Positions 23,030 to 31,042 of a stretch of 35,255 bases of DNA are shown in pieces. Source of the stretch: an uncultured Marinobacter sp. (GTDB lineage: Bacteria > Pseudomonadota > Gammaproteobacteria > Pseudomonadales > Oleiphilaceae); contig CAJXOQ010000018.1 of the NCBI GenBank assembly GCA_913057975.1, positions 1 to 35,255 on the forward strand, given 5' to 3'. Position numbers and translations under genes: made by a program. Position 1 is the stretch's first letter. Each line of letters opens with the position of its first letter. The notes beneath the pieces are model-generated. The model ran no database searches. It saw nothing but the letters and a program-made list of their open reading frames with translations, and had not been told where the DNA came from.

Positions 23030-24175
23030 ATGACACTCTCCGCAAACTGGTCCTATCCCACCGATATCCGTTTTGGCGCCGGTCGCATCGCAGAACTTGG
23101 CGAATGCTGTGCGGAGGCGGGCATCAGACGGCCACTGCTGGTGACCGACAGGGGGCTGGCAAACCTGCCCATCACCCGCCAGACGCTGGATTTAATGGAA
23201 CAGGCCGGCCTCGGGCGAGCCATGTTTTCGGAGGTGGACCCGAACCCCACGGAAATCAACATGGAAGCGGGCCGAAAGGTCTTCCTCGAGGGCAACCACG
23301 ACGGAGTGATCGCCTTCGGCGGAGGGTCCGGTCTGGACCTGGGTAAATTGCTGGCCTTCATGGCCGGTCAGACCCGGCCGGTGTGGGACTTCGAGGATAT
23401 TGGTGACTGGTGGAAACGCGCGGATGCCGATGCGATTGCCCCCATCATTGCCGTACCAACGACCGCTGGCACGGGGTCGGAGGTCGGTCGAGCCAGCGTC
23501 ATCGTCAACAGCCAGAGCCACGTCAAAAAGATCATTTTTCATCCCCGAATACTGCCATCGATCGTGATCTCCGACCCCGAATTGACGGTTGGTATGCCGC
23601 CATTTATCACTGCGGGAACCGGCATGGATGCGTTTATCCACTGTTTTGAAGCCTTCTGCTCCCCCAACTTCCACCCCATGAGCCAGGGTATTGCGCTGGA
23701 GGGCATGCGGCTGGTGAAGGAAAATCTGCACCGGGTGTATGCGGATGCCGCCGATATCGAGGCTCGCGGGCAGATGCTGGTCGCCGCCGCCATGGGCGCG
23801 GTAGCCTTCCAGAAGGGGCTGGGGGCGACCCACGCCGTCTCCCATTCGGTCGGCGCGATCTACAACACCCACCATGGCATGACCAACGCCGTGGTGCTGC
23901 CGTCGGTCATCGCCATGAACCGGCTTGCGATCGAAAACCGTGTCGACGACATTACCCGCTACCTGGGCATTGCCAATGGCTTTGACGGGTTCACCCAGTT
24001 CATCATGACGTTGCGGGAATCCCTTGGCGTACCGGAGCGTTTGAGGGACATGGGTGTGGGGACGGATCGCATTGAGGAAATGACCAGAATGGCGCTTGAA
24101 GACCCAAGTGCCGGTGGCAACCCGGTGAAGATGACAGCGGAAAACACGCGAGCTTTGTTTGAAGCCTGCATCTGA
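23030..24175 (+). CDS. Iron-containing alcohol dehydrogenase
   Basis: Group III (Fe-type) alcohol dehydrogenase of 381 residues, interconverting an alcohol and an aldehyde with NAD(P). The dinucleotide-binding site is GVIAFGGGSGLDLGK (about residues 88-102), followed by IIAVPTTAGTGSEVGR. The metal ligands are all present: D200 and H204 (GTGMDAFIHCFEAF), H268 (GATHAVSHSVGA) and H282 (YNTHHGMTNAVVLP), matching the Asp-His-His-His set of FucO-type enzymes. It follows the aldehyde dehydrogenase by 45 bp and is the last clear member of the TRAP/ligase operon. Its presence makes a substrate with an alcohol group, for example an amino alcohol, more likely than a simple alkylamine. Confidence 0.92.
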   Translation: MTLSANWSYPTDIRFGAGRIAELGECCAEAGIRRPLLVTDRGLANLPITRQTLDLMEQAGLGRAMFSEVDPNPTEINMEAGRKVFLEGNHDGVIAFGGGSGLDLGKLLAFMAGQTRPVWDFEDIGDWWKRADADAIAPIIAVPTTAGTGSEVGRASVIVNSQSHVKKIIFHPRILPSIVISDPELTVGMPPFITAGTGMDAFIHCFEAFCSPNFHPMSQGIALEGMRLVKENLHRVYADAADIEARGQMLVAAAMGAVAFQKGLGATHAVSHSVGAIYNTHHGMTNAVVLPSVIAMNRLAIENRVDDITRYLGIANGFDGFTQFIMTLRESLGVPERLRDMGVGTDRIEEMTRMALEDPSAGGNPVKMTAENTRALFEACI

Positions 24176-24235
24176 TTGATCTATTGTCGGTTTTGGCCAA
24201 GTCTCACGCCAAAACCCGAGCCAAAAGGAACGCAA

Positions 24236-24643
24236 ATGGCAGACAATCAGGACACCCACAGCAAACTCATCGGCTACCTGCTCTGGATCTTCGGTTTCCT
24301 GGGGTCGCACCGCTTCTACTACGGCAAGCCCATCACCGGCACTATCTGGTTTTTCACCCTGGGGTTGCTGTTCATTGGCTGGATCATCGACCTGTTCCTG
24401 ATACCGGCCATGGATCGGGAGGCGGATCACCGGTTCCGTGAGGGCGAGGTCAGTTTCAACATCGGTTGGATTCTACTGACCTTCCTTGGCGTATTTGGTA
24501 TCCACCGGATGTACATGGGCAAGTGGATCACCGGAATCATTTACTTGCTGACGGGCGGTCTGTTCCTGGTGGGTGTGCTTTATGATTTCTGGACACTGAA
24601 CAGCCAGATCTCGGAGCGGAATCAGGAAGTGAAGTTCGGCTAG
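24236..24643 (+). CDS. Membrane protein with two TM2 domains
   Basis: A 135-residue inner-membrane protein built as a tandem of two TM2-type units: KLIGYLLWIFGFLGSHRFYYGKPITGTIW with its second helix (about residues 10-57), and NIGWILLTFLGVFGIHRMYMGKWITGIIY with its second helix (about 77-125). Each has the characteristic two helices joined by a short GxHRFYxGK turn. TM2 proteins have no settled molecular role in bacteria. I start at ATG 24236, preceded by AAAGGAA; the frame runs upstream to 24176 inside the ADH 3' edge, but that part is not conserved in style. It is 60 bp after the alcohol dehydrogenase, so it might be co-transcribed, and its stop is 3 bp from that of the convergent WS/DGAT gene. 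Confidence 0.82.
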   Translation: MADNQDTHSKLIGYLLWIFGFLGSHRFYYGKPITGTIWFFTLGLLFIGWIIDLFLIPAMDREADHRFREGEVSFNIGWILLTFLGVFGIHRMYMGKWITGIIYLLTGGLFLVGVLYDFWTLNSQISERNQEVKFG

Positions 24644-24646
24644 GCG

Positions 24647-26014
24647 TTACAGCCCAGCCGCCTGCTCCAGCTCGCTCAGGCCGTCTTCAAGATAATCCAG
24701 CATGCGCTGCAGGCTGGGTAGGGTGCGACGGCAGCCAATCAGCCCGAACTCCACCTGGTCGCAGTAGCTGGTCAAGGTCATGTTCAGGGCAATCCGGTCC
24801 ATGGCGATGGACACCGGATACATGCCCTCAAGCCTCGCGCCGTTCCAGAAACTGGGTTCCTTGGGCCCTGGTACGTTGGAAATGACCACGTTAAAGGTCT
24901 GCCACTTCGGCGCCAGCCCCGTTAGCAGGTTGAAGCTCGCCGGGGCCAGCAGCAGCGCCGTGTAATTCAGGATTTCCTCTGGCGACATGGCCGCGTAGCG
25001 CTGTTTGGAGGCTTTCACGTCTTCGTGGATATAGCGCAGCCGCTCAGCGGCGTCGTTCAGGTGGGTGCCCAGGGAGGCGAGGATAATACCCACCTGGTTG
25101 CCACCTGAGCTGTCATCCGTGCGCAGGGAAACCGGTACCATGGCGACCAGCGGTTTTTCTGGCAACGCGTCCTGATTCATCAGGTAGGTTCGCAGGGCCG
25201 TGGCGCACATCGTCATGACCACGTCGTTAACCGTTGTACCGAAGGCGGTGCATACTGCACGGATGCGTTTCAGGTTATAGGACTGGGCCGCAAAACGGCG
25301 GGAGCCGGTGATCTTGCCATTCAGGACGCAGCGCGGCGCGTGAAAAATGGAATCGTAGGCGGGGTCCTTGCGGGCCCGGTTCACGGTGTTCAGCAGCGCC
25401 TTGGTAACCGCCGGAACCGTGCCCAGCTGTTTACCCGATTCCCCGAGCAGATGGGCAACGTTGCGCCACATTGATGGGCCCTCATCGTCGTCACCGCTGC
25501 GGCTGCGGCGCGGCAGCGACCAGATCGGCGGCATGCCCCGCTGCTCCGGGTCCTGTGACAGCATGCGCTGGAACAGGCGCATGGCAGACACACCATCGAC
25601 CAGAGAATGGTGTACCTTGGTGTAAACGGCGAACTGCCGGTCTTTCAGGCCTTCAATGAGGTGGAACTCCCACATGGGCCGTTCCCGGTCCATCAGGTGG
25701 CTGTGTTCAGCGGAGACAAACGACAACAGCTCCCGGACCCGGCCTGGCGTGGGCAGAGCCTCAAAGCGGAAATGATGCTCCAGGTCCAGTTGTTCGTCTT
25801 CCACCCAGACCGGTTGGCCGAACCGACTGCCCAGGCGCCTGTCGAAGGGAGGTGTGACGATGGTTTCCTCCCGCAACTGGTCCGCAAGTTGGGCCACATA
25901 GTCATCCGGTGCATCCTCGGGGAACGAGAACAGCTGCAGGCCGCCAACGTGCATGGGCTGCTGGCGTTTTTCCAGCCACAGGAAAACCTGGTCTACAGGG
26001 CTCAGTGCACTCAC
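24647..26014 (-). CDS. Wax ester synthase/acyl-CoA:diacylglycerol acyltransferase, WS2-like
   Basis: Bifunctional enzyme that esterifies fatty alcohols or diacylglycerol with acyl-CoA to make storage wax esters or triacylglycerol. The 455-residue product carries the condensing-enzyme motif HHSLVDG with H135, H136 and D140, and further family blocks VNDVVMTMCATALRTYL, NQVGIILASLGTHL and NVVISNVPGPKEPSFWNGARL. From memory, FLWLEKRQQPMHVGGLQLFS and the following 100 residues match Marinobacter WS2 almost residue for residue, which fixes both function and likely genus. The start is GTG 26014, aligned with the WS2 N-terminus, although no good ribosome-binding site precedes it. It stands alone on the minus strand between a TM2 gene and the RND operon; nearby lipid genes that would form an operon are absent. 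Confidence 0.94.
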   Translation of the reverse strand: MSALSPVDQVFLWLEKRQQPMHVGGLQLFSFPEDAPDDYVAQLADQLREETIVTPPFDRRLGSRFGQPVWVEDEQLDLEHHFRFEALPTPGRVRELLSFVSAEHSHLMDRERPMWEFHLIEGLKDRQFAVYTKVHHSLVDGVSAMRLFQRMLSQDPEQRGMPPIWSLPRRSRSGDDDEGPSMWRNVAHLLGESGKQLGTVPAVTKALLNTVNRARKDPAYDSIFHAPRCVLNGKITGSRRFAAQSYNLKRIRAVCTAFGTTVNDVVMTMCATALRTYLMNQDALPEKPLVAMVPVSLRTDDSSGGNQVGIILASLGTHLNDAAERLRYIHEDVKASKQRYAAMSPEEILNYTALLLAPASFNLLTGLAPKWQTFNVVISNVPGPKEPSFWNGARLEGMYPVSIAMDRIALNMTLTSYCDQVEFGLIGCRRTLPSLQRMLDYLEDGLSELEQAAGL

Positions 26015-26182
26015 AGAATGGATCTCGCATTATTGTGGTTGTTGTCAGGTAGTCAGTGTTGCAGCATTTCAGGTCTGGTGGAAGCGCTGGCGTTGGCTGA
26101 TCGGGCCCGAAACCGCTTCGATAACTGGTCTGTCCGTGGATGGGAAGCGTAGCTCTGAGGCAGGGTCGGGTGATCAAATTTG

Positions 26183-26198
26183 GCGCCGATGTCGGCGC
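26183..26198. promoter_or_regulatory. GC-rich palindrome upstream of the RND operon
   Basis: GCGCCG (26183-26188) and CGGCGC (26193-26198) form a perfect 6-bp inverted repeat around ATGT, about 26 bp before the GTG of the adaptor gene. It could be a repressor operator (efflux operons are often under TetR-type control) or an mRNA hairpin near the ribosome-binding site. No regulator gene is adjacent. Confidence 0.3.
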
Positions 26199-26223
26199 GT
26201 AGGGAATCCGAAGGAACAATTCA

Positions 26224-27300
26224 GTGAAATTCATGGTCAGGCATTTTTGCGTTGTGGTGGTTCTTTTTTGCTCTGTTTCTGTGCAGGCACAGGATCGGCC
26301 AGGGGTTGAACTGGAAGAGGTCGTATCCTCCGACATCATCAGTGAAGTGACTCTGAACGGCACGGTAAATGCCCTGCGCACCTCGGGGCTGTCCACGGCC
26401 GTGGCGGGCCTTGTGGACGAGGTTCGGGTGGAAACCGGCGACCGGGTTTCCCGTGGTGACCTGTTGCTGGGCCTGGATAAGGAACAGGCCGGGTATGAGC
26501 TGTCCAGCGCCCGGGCAGAGGTGGCTGAGGCGCGTGCACGATTCGAAGAGGCGCAACGCAGGCTGGCTGAAGCCCGTTCCGTGGGAGCGGGGCGGAACAT
26601 TGCTGCGACCGAAGTCAGTGCCCGGGAGAGCGAAGCAGCGGCCCTCGAAGCGACCCTTGCTCGCCTCCAGGCAGAAGAGCGGCGTCGTCAGGTGTTACTG
26701 CAACGACACAGAATAGAGGCACCGTTTGAGGGCGTTGTGTCCAACCGAGCCAGTGACCTGGGCGAATGGGTCACCCCCGGCGATGAACTCCTGACGCTGG
26801 TGGACATCACTAATCTGAGGCTGGATTTCCAGGTGCCCCAGAATTATTACCAACGCATCGGCGACGACTCGGAGCTGCTGATAAGCGTTGATGGTGCGGC
26901 TGAGGAGCCGGTGCCTGCCACCATATCGTCGCTGGTTCCGGTGAGCGATTCCCGGGCCCGGACGTTTCTGCTGAGAGCCAGCGGCCCGGATTCGCTGGCG
27001 GTGCTTCCGGGCATGGCGGTGCAGGCGACGCTTCGGGTTTCCACGGGTGAGCATGGGCTGACCGTGTCCAGAGATGCCATCAATCGTTACCCGGAGGGCC
27101 GAGTGACGGTCTGGATTGCCGAGCCCGCGGGGGATGAGCTGTACGAGGTCCGCGAAAAGCGGGTGGATATCGGGGCCAGCTTCCAGAATCGGGTGGAAAT
27201 CCTCAACGGCTTGAAAGGCGATGAGCAAGTCGTGGTGCGGGGTAACGAATCCCTTGAGGAAGGTGCCAGGGTAAAGTTGGCTGAGAGGGGAGCCGACTGA
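26224..27300 (+). CDS. RND efflux periplasmic adaptor (HlyD/AcrA family)
   Basis: Membrane-fusion protein that links an RND pump to an outer-membrane channel. The 358-residue protein has a signal peptide (residues 1-22, HFCVVVVLFCSVSVQAQ), a lipoyl half at VDEVRVETGDRVSRGDLLLGLD, a long coiled-coil hairpin (about 85-160, rich in EVAEARARFEEAQRRLAEAR-type heptads), the second lipoyl half HRIEAPFEGVVSNRASDLGEWV and a beta-barrel domain to the end. There is no lipobox cysteine, so it is probably soluble or membrane-associated rather than a lipoprotein. GTG 26224 is preferred because AAGGAA lies 7 nt upstream; the ATG at 26233 is too far from it. Its TGA overlaps the pump ATG by one base (TGATG). 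Confidence 0.92.
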   Translation: MKFMVRHFCVVVVLFCSVSVQAQDRPGVELEEVVSSDIISEVTLNGTVNALRTSGLSTAVAGLVDEVRVETGDRVSRGDLLLGLDKEQAGYELSSARAEVAEARARFEEAQRRLAEARSVGAGRNIAATEVSARESEAAALEATLARLQAEERRRQVLLQRHRIEAPFEGVVSNRASDLGEWVTPGDELLTLVDITNLRLDFQVPQNYYQRIGDDSELLISVDGAAEEPVPATISSLVPVSDSRARTFLLRASGPDSLAVLPGMAVQATLRVSTGEHGLTVSRDAINRYPEGRVTVWIAEPAGDELYEVREKRVDIGASFQNRVEILNGLKGDEQVVVRGNESLEEGARVKLAERGAD

Positions 27301-30300
27301 TGTTCGCGGGAGTGATCCGCCACGGCACCCTGGTGACCGTGGTAACTCTGATTATCGCCGTGATCGGTGCTGCCGCTGCCCTTCGTATCCCGGTGCAGAT
27401 GATTCCGGATTTGGAAGTCCGGACCGTCACCGTCGAAACCCGGTGGCCGGGCGCAACGCCCCAGGATATCGAGAAAGAAATCCTGATTGAGCAGGAACGC
27501 TATCTGCGCAACGTCCCCAATCTCAGCGAGATGATTGCCACTGCGTCCAGTGGTGTGGCGGAAATCGAGCTGGAGTTCCCCTTCGGTGTTGATATCACCG
27601 AGACCCTGATACAGGTCAACAACGCCCTCAGCCAGGTGTCGGACTATCCGCGCAACGTGGATGAGCCCCGGATTGTTGCAGCGTCGTTTTCTTCCAATGC
27701 GTTCATGTACTTCCGCGTATCCACCTTGCCCGACAACCCCCGGGAATTGGATATCGATCTGATGCGGGACTTCGTGGAGGACCGCGTTCGCCCCAGGATG
27801 GAAAGCGTGTCAGGGGTCTCGGAAGTGACGGTGGGCGGCGGCGCGGACCGCCAGATGCAGATCACTGTGGACGAAGCAGAACTGGCGCAGCGTGGCCTGA
27901 GCCTGTTGGACCTGCAGGATGCGATCACCAGCCGCAATCAGGATGTGTCCGGGGGCGAGGTGAACGCTGGTAAGCGGCGCTACCTGCTGAGAACAGTTGG
28001 GCGATTCCGCGATCTTGAGGAGCTGCGCAACCTGGTGGTGTCACGAACCGGTGACAGCGTGGTGCGCCTGTCCGACGTGGCGACGGTACGCCAGGACCAT
28101 GCCCGTATCCGCGAACTGTCCTACATCAACGGCCAGCGCGTGCTGGGCCTTCAGGTGCGGCGTGAAAGCGGTTCCAACGTCATCGACATCAAGCGGGCGA
28201 TGCTGGAGCAAGTGGAGATCATCAACCGGGACGTGTTGAATCCGGCGGGTATGCAACTGGCGCTCACCGCTGATGACGCTCGCTATGTGGAAGCCTCGGT
28301 TGCCAATGTCTGGACCAACCTGGGTATCGGTGCGGTCTTTGCCACTCTGGTGATGTTTCTGTTTCTGAGATCGTCCCGGGCTACGTTCGTAGGGGTGGTG
28401 GGCATTCCTTTGTGTGCGATTGCGGCCTTTCTTGGGCTGATGATCACAGGCCGTACCATCAATGTGATTTCCCTGGCCGGCGTCGCCTTTGCCATCGGTA
28501 TGACCGTGGACAACAGTATCGTGGTACTGGAGAACATCGAGCGGCACCGGCGCCTGGGGCTGGACCGGTTCGAGTCGGCCCTCAAGGGAGTTCAGGAGGT
28601 TTGGCCCGCGGTACTGGCCTCCACCATGACGACCATCCTGGTGTTCCTGCCGATCCTGTTCATCGAAGAGGAAGCCGGACAGCTGTATTCCGACGTGGCC
28701 ATCGCGATTTCGGCTGCGATTTTCGCGTCCATGCTGGTGGCGGTCACGCTGATTCCCACCCTCAGTGCGCGGCTGGATTTTGGCGCTCGCATGGGTGATA
28801 CCGACCAGTATGGCAATGTGGTGGCACCGGGCTGGGCGACCAGGATTGTCGCTGCCGTGCGCTGGATGGTCAGCGGTGCGGTCAGGCGGCTTGTGGTCAT
28901 TCTCGGCACGGTGGCGCTGAGTTTCTGGATTATCGTTTTTCTGACGCCGCCTGCCGAATACCTCCCGGAAGGTGAAGAACCAAAAACCTTCGCCTCCATG
29001 AACGCGCCGCCCGGCTACAACCTGGCGGAAATGGAGAGCATCGCCAAACAGGTGGAAGACCACTTTCTGCCCCATGTGCAGGCGGACCCTGAGGCCTACG
29101 AAAGCGGCGAAACCCCGATACCGCCCCTAGCCTATCTGAACATGCAGGTGAGCCCCACAAATGTGAGGATCATCGCGGAAACGGTTAACGCCCGGCACAT
29201 CGATGTGCTGATGGATCAGATCACCGGTTTTTATGAGAAATTTCCCGGCATGCGGGCGTTTGCCGCCAAGGGCTCCATTATTTCCAGCAATGATGGCGGC
29301 ACCCGCAGTATCAACCTGGATATCTCCGGGCCGGATCTGGTGTCGATCTACAAGGTGGCCAACATCGCCTACGGCCGCGCCCGGCGCATATTTGACAACC
29401 CCCGCATCCAGACCCGCCCGGCCACGCTTTCCCTGGCCCAACCGTTAATCCAGGTGCGCCCGAATTGGGATCGGGCAGCGGAACTCGGCCTGGGCACAGA
29501 AGCGATTGGTTTCACGGTGGCATCGCTGACCGAAGGCTCCTATGTCGACGACTTTTTCCTGGACGACGACAAGATCGACATCTACCTGTACGGCAGTGAA
29601 GGCCGGGACACCAGTCTCGACGCATTGCCGGATGTGATGGTGCACACTCCCGAGGGCGCGACTCTGCCGTTGTCGAGCCTGGCAACCATTGAGGAAACCG
29701 TAGACACCAGCACGGTGCGCCGTCTGGACGGCCGCCGTACCGTCACCCTCAACGTGATTCCGCCGGATGATGTGCCTCTGGAAGCCGGAGTCGAACGGGT
29801 TCGCACGGAACTGCTGAACGCCATGCGCGACAGTGGTGAATTGCCAGCAGGCGTCGCCATCAACATCTCCGGCGCCAGCGACCAACTCAATGCCACCCGC
29901 GATGCCCTGAGCGGAAATTTCATGATTGCGGTGGTGATCGTTTATCTGCTGCTGGTAGCCATCTTTGCCCATTGGGGCTTCCCGCTCTTGATTCTTACAG
30001 CGATTCCTCTTGGCGTCGCCGGCGGCATCGTAGGACTGGCGTTGATGAACCTGGTGGGTGGGCTGTTACCGAAAATCGGCCTGCTGCCCCTGAGCCAACC
30101 CTTCGACATGATCACCATGCTGGGTTTCCTGATCCTGATGGGCACCGTGGTGAACAACCCGATCCTGGTGGTGGAGCAGGCCCGGCAGAACCTGAGGCAC
30201 CGGGATATTTCAGTGGTGGATGCGGTCATCGGCGCGGTGGAAACCCGCCTGAGGCCGATAGCTATGACCACCCTGACCACCATTTGCGGGCTGTCGCCGC

Positions 30301-30452
30301 TGGTGTTCATCCCCGGTGAAGGTACCGAACTCTATCGAGGAGTGGGCGCTATCGTTCTGTTCGGGCTGGCCGGTGCGGCTACAGTGACCGTTACCTTCTT
30401 GCCGGCGCTTACTGTATTCGTGCTTGGTTGGCGTCGTCGGTCTGCTGCCTAG
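27300..30452 (+). CDS. RND family efflux pump permease (HAE type)
   Basis: Inner-membrane proton-driven exporter of 1050 residues, the normal size, made of two repeated halves, each with six helices and a large periplasmic loop. TM1 starts GTLVTVVTLIIAVIGAAAAL. The TM4 proton-relay stretch is AFAIGMTVDNSIVVLENIERHRR, with D404 kept and the second acidic position occupied by N405, a common variant outside the AcrB group. The matching second-half motif is MGTVVNNPILVVEQARQNLR in TM10. It starts within the adaptor stop and is the last gene of a two-gene operon. No TolC-like gene is present, so it presumably uses a shared outer-membrane channel encoded elsewhere. The substrate is unknown. Its stop lies 23 bp from the convergent nirD stop. 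Confidence 0.95.
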   Translation: MFAGVIRHGTLVTVVTLIIAVIGAAAALRIPVQMIPDLEVRTVTVETRWPGATPQDIEKEILIEQERYLRNVPNLSEMIATASSGVAEIELEFPFGVDITETLIQVNNALSQVSDYPRNVDEPRIVAASFSSNAFMYFRVSTLPDNPRELDIDLMRDFVEDRVRPRMESVSGVSEVTVGGGADRQMQITVDEAELAQRGLSLLDLQDAITSRNQDVSGGEVNAGKRRYLLRTVGRFRDLEELRNLVVSRTGDSVVRLSDVATVRQDHARIRELSYINGQRVLGLQVRRESGSNVIDIKRAMLEQVEIINRDVLNPAGMQLALTADDARYVEASVANVWTNLGIGAVFATLVMFLFLRSSRATFVGVVGIPLCAIAAFLGLMITGRTINVISLAGVAFAIGMTVDNSIVVLENIERHRRLGLDRFESALKGVQEVWPAVLASTMTTILVFLPILFIEEEAGQLYSDVAIAISAAIFASMLVAVTLIPTLSARLDFGARMGDTDQYGNVVAPGWATRIVAAVRWMVSGAVRRLVVILGTVALSFWIIVFLTPPAEYLPEGEEPKTFASMNAPPGYNLAEMESIAKQVEDHFLPHVQADPEAYESGETPIPPLAYLNMQVSPTNVRIIAETVNARHIDVLMDQITGFYEKFPGMRAFAAKGSIISSNDGGTRSINLDISGPDLVSIYKVANIAYGRARRIFDNPRIQTRPATLSLAQPLIQVRPNWDRAAELGLGTEAIGFTVASLTEGSYVDDFFLDDDKIDIYLYGSEGRDTSLDALPDVMVHTPEGATLPLSSLATIEETVDTSTVRRLDGRRTVTLNVIPPDDVPLEAGVERVRTELLNAMRDSGELPAGVAINISGASDQLNATRDALSGNFMIAVVIVYLLLVAIFAHWGFPLLILTAIPLGVAGGIVGLALMNLVGGLLPKIGLLPLSQPFDMITMLGFLILMGTVVNNPILVVEQARQNLRHRDISVVDAVIGAVETRLRPIAMTTLTTICGLSPLVFIPGEGTELYRGVGAIVLFGLAGAATVTVTFLPALTVFVLGWRRRSAA

Positions 30453-30475
30453 CCTGCCGGGAGCTGACTTCTAGT

Positions 30476-30844
30476 CTATGCCACGGCTGATTCTTTGTTG
30501 GCCACCGGGATTTCTATCCGGACGTTGTTGCCGTCCAACAGGACCGGGTAGGTTTTCACGGCTACTTCTTCGTCCTCGAGGCAGTGGCCGGTCTGCAGGT
30601 TGAAGTGTTGCTTGTACAACGGAGACGCCACCACCGGCTGCCCTTTCAGATCCCCGGTAATCCCTCTCGCCAGCACGTTCTTACCGGTAAACGGATCGGT
30701 ATGACTGATCGCAAACAACGCCGGCAACCGATGCGGCAGATAAAACACCGCCACCGGCCCGTCTTCCGTCCAGACCGCAACGCCGGACTCGGGCACAAGG
30801 TCATCAACGGTACAAACAACGTCCCAGGAAGTGCGTGCTTTCAT
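30476..30844 (-). CDS. nirD: Nitrite reductase (NADH) small subunit NirD
   Basis: Small subunit of assimilatory NADH-nitrite reductase, required with NirB to reduce nitrite to ammonium in the cytoplasm. The 122-residue protein has a Rieske-like beta fold but, as in other NirD proteins, lacks the paired Cys-His ligands of a true [2Fe-2S] Rieske site; visible blocks are ALFAISHTDPFTGKNVLARG and VASPLYKQHFNLQTGHCLED. I start at ATG 30844, where GGAG lies 6 nt upstream, in preference to a start four codons earlier. It lies 198 bp downstream of nirB on the same strand. That gap is unusually long for this pair and contains a long palindrome, so the NirD level may be set separately from NirB. Confidence 0.93.
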   Translation of the reverse strand: MKARTSWDVVCTVDDLVPESGVAVWTEDGPVAVFYLPHRLPALFAISHTDPFTGKNVLARGITGDLKGQPVVASPLYKQHFNLQTGHCLEDEEVAVKTYPVLLDGNNVRIEIPVANKESAVA

Positions 30845-30930
30845 AACGTTCTCCAATTTCGTTCAAGTTCGCCTGCGGCGTTAACTCTTGATGTGATGTG
30901 TGTTTAACCAGCGAAAGCTCGTGACCCGAT

Positions 30931-31025
30931 GAGCGTGGGGGTACGTAATAATTTTCCGCCAGGAAAAGGTGTCTGAGCGCAGCGAGTTCTTTTCCCAAGG
31001 AAAATTATTACGTACCCCGGCGCTC
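30931..31025. repeat. Long palindromic element in the nirB-nirD gap
   Basis: Two perfect 20-bp arms, GGGGTACGTAATAATTTTCC (30938-30957) and its exact reverse complement (30999-31018), are extended outward by GAGCG (30931-30935) and CGCTC (31021-31025) across a 2-bp mismatch. The 41-bp centre holds a second perfect stem, GGAAAAG (30962-30968) with CTTTTCC (30989-30995), around a GTCTGAGCGCAGCGAG loop region. On either strand this would fold into one very stable stem with a nested hairpin. Similar sequences centred on GAGCGCAGCGAG occur, as I recall, as dispersed intergenic repeats in gammaproteobacteria, so a REP- or MITE-like mobile repeat is the likeliest identity. There is no U-tract for termination. 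Confidence 0.75.
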
Positions 31026-31042
31026 CACCCCGGGCCCCAGCC

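Noticed and set aside
23192..24430. Open minus-strand frame of 412 codons opposite the iron alcohol dehydrogenase and TM2 genes
   Set aside because: It spans two recognised genes on the other strand and shows no domain pattern.
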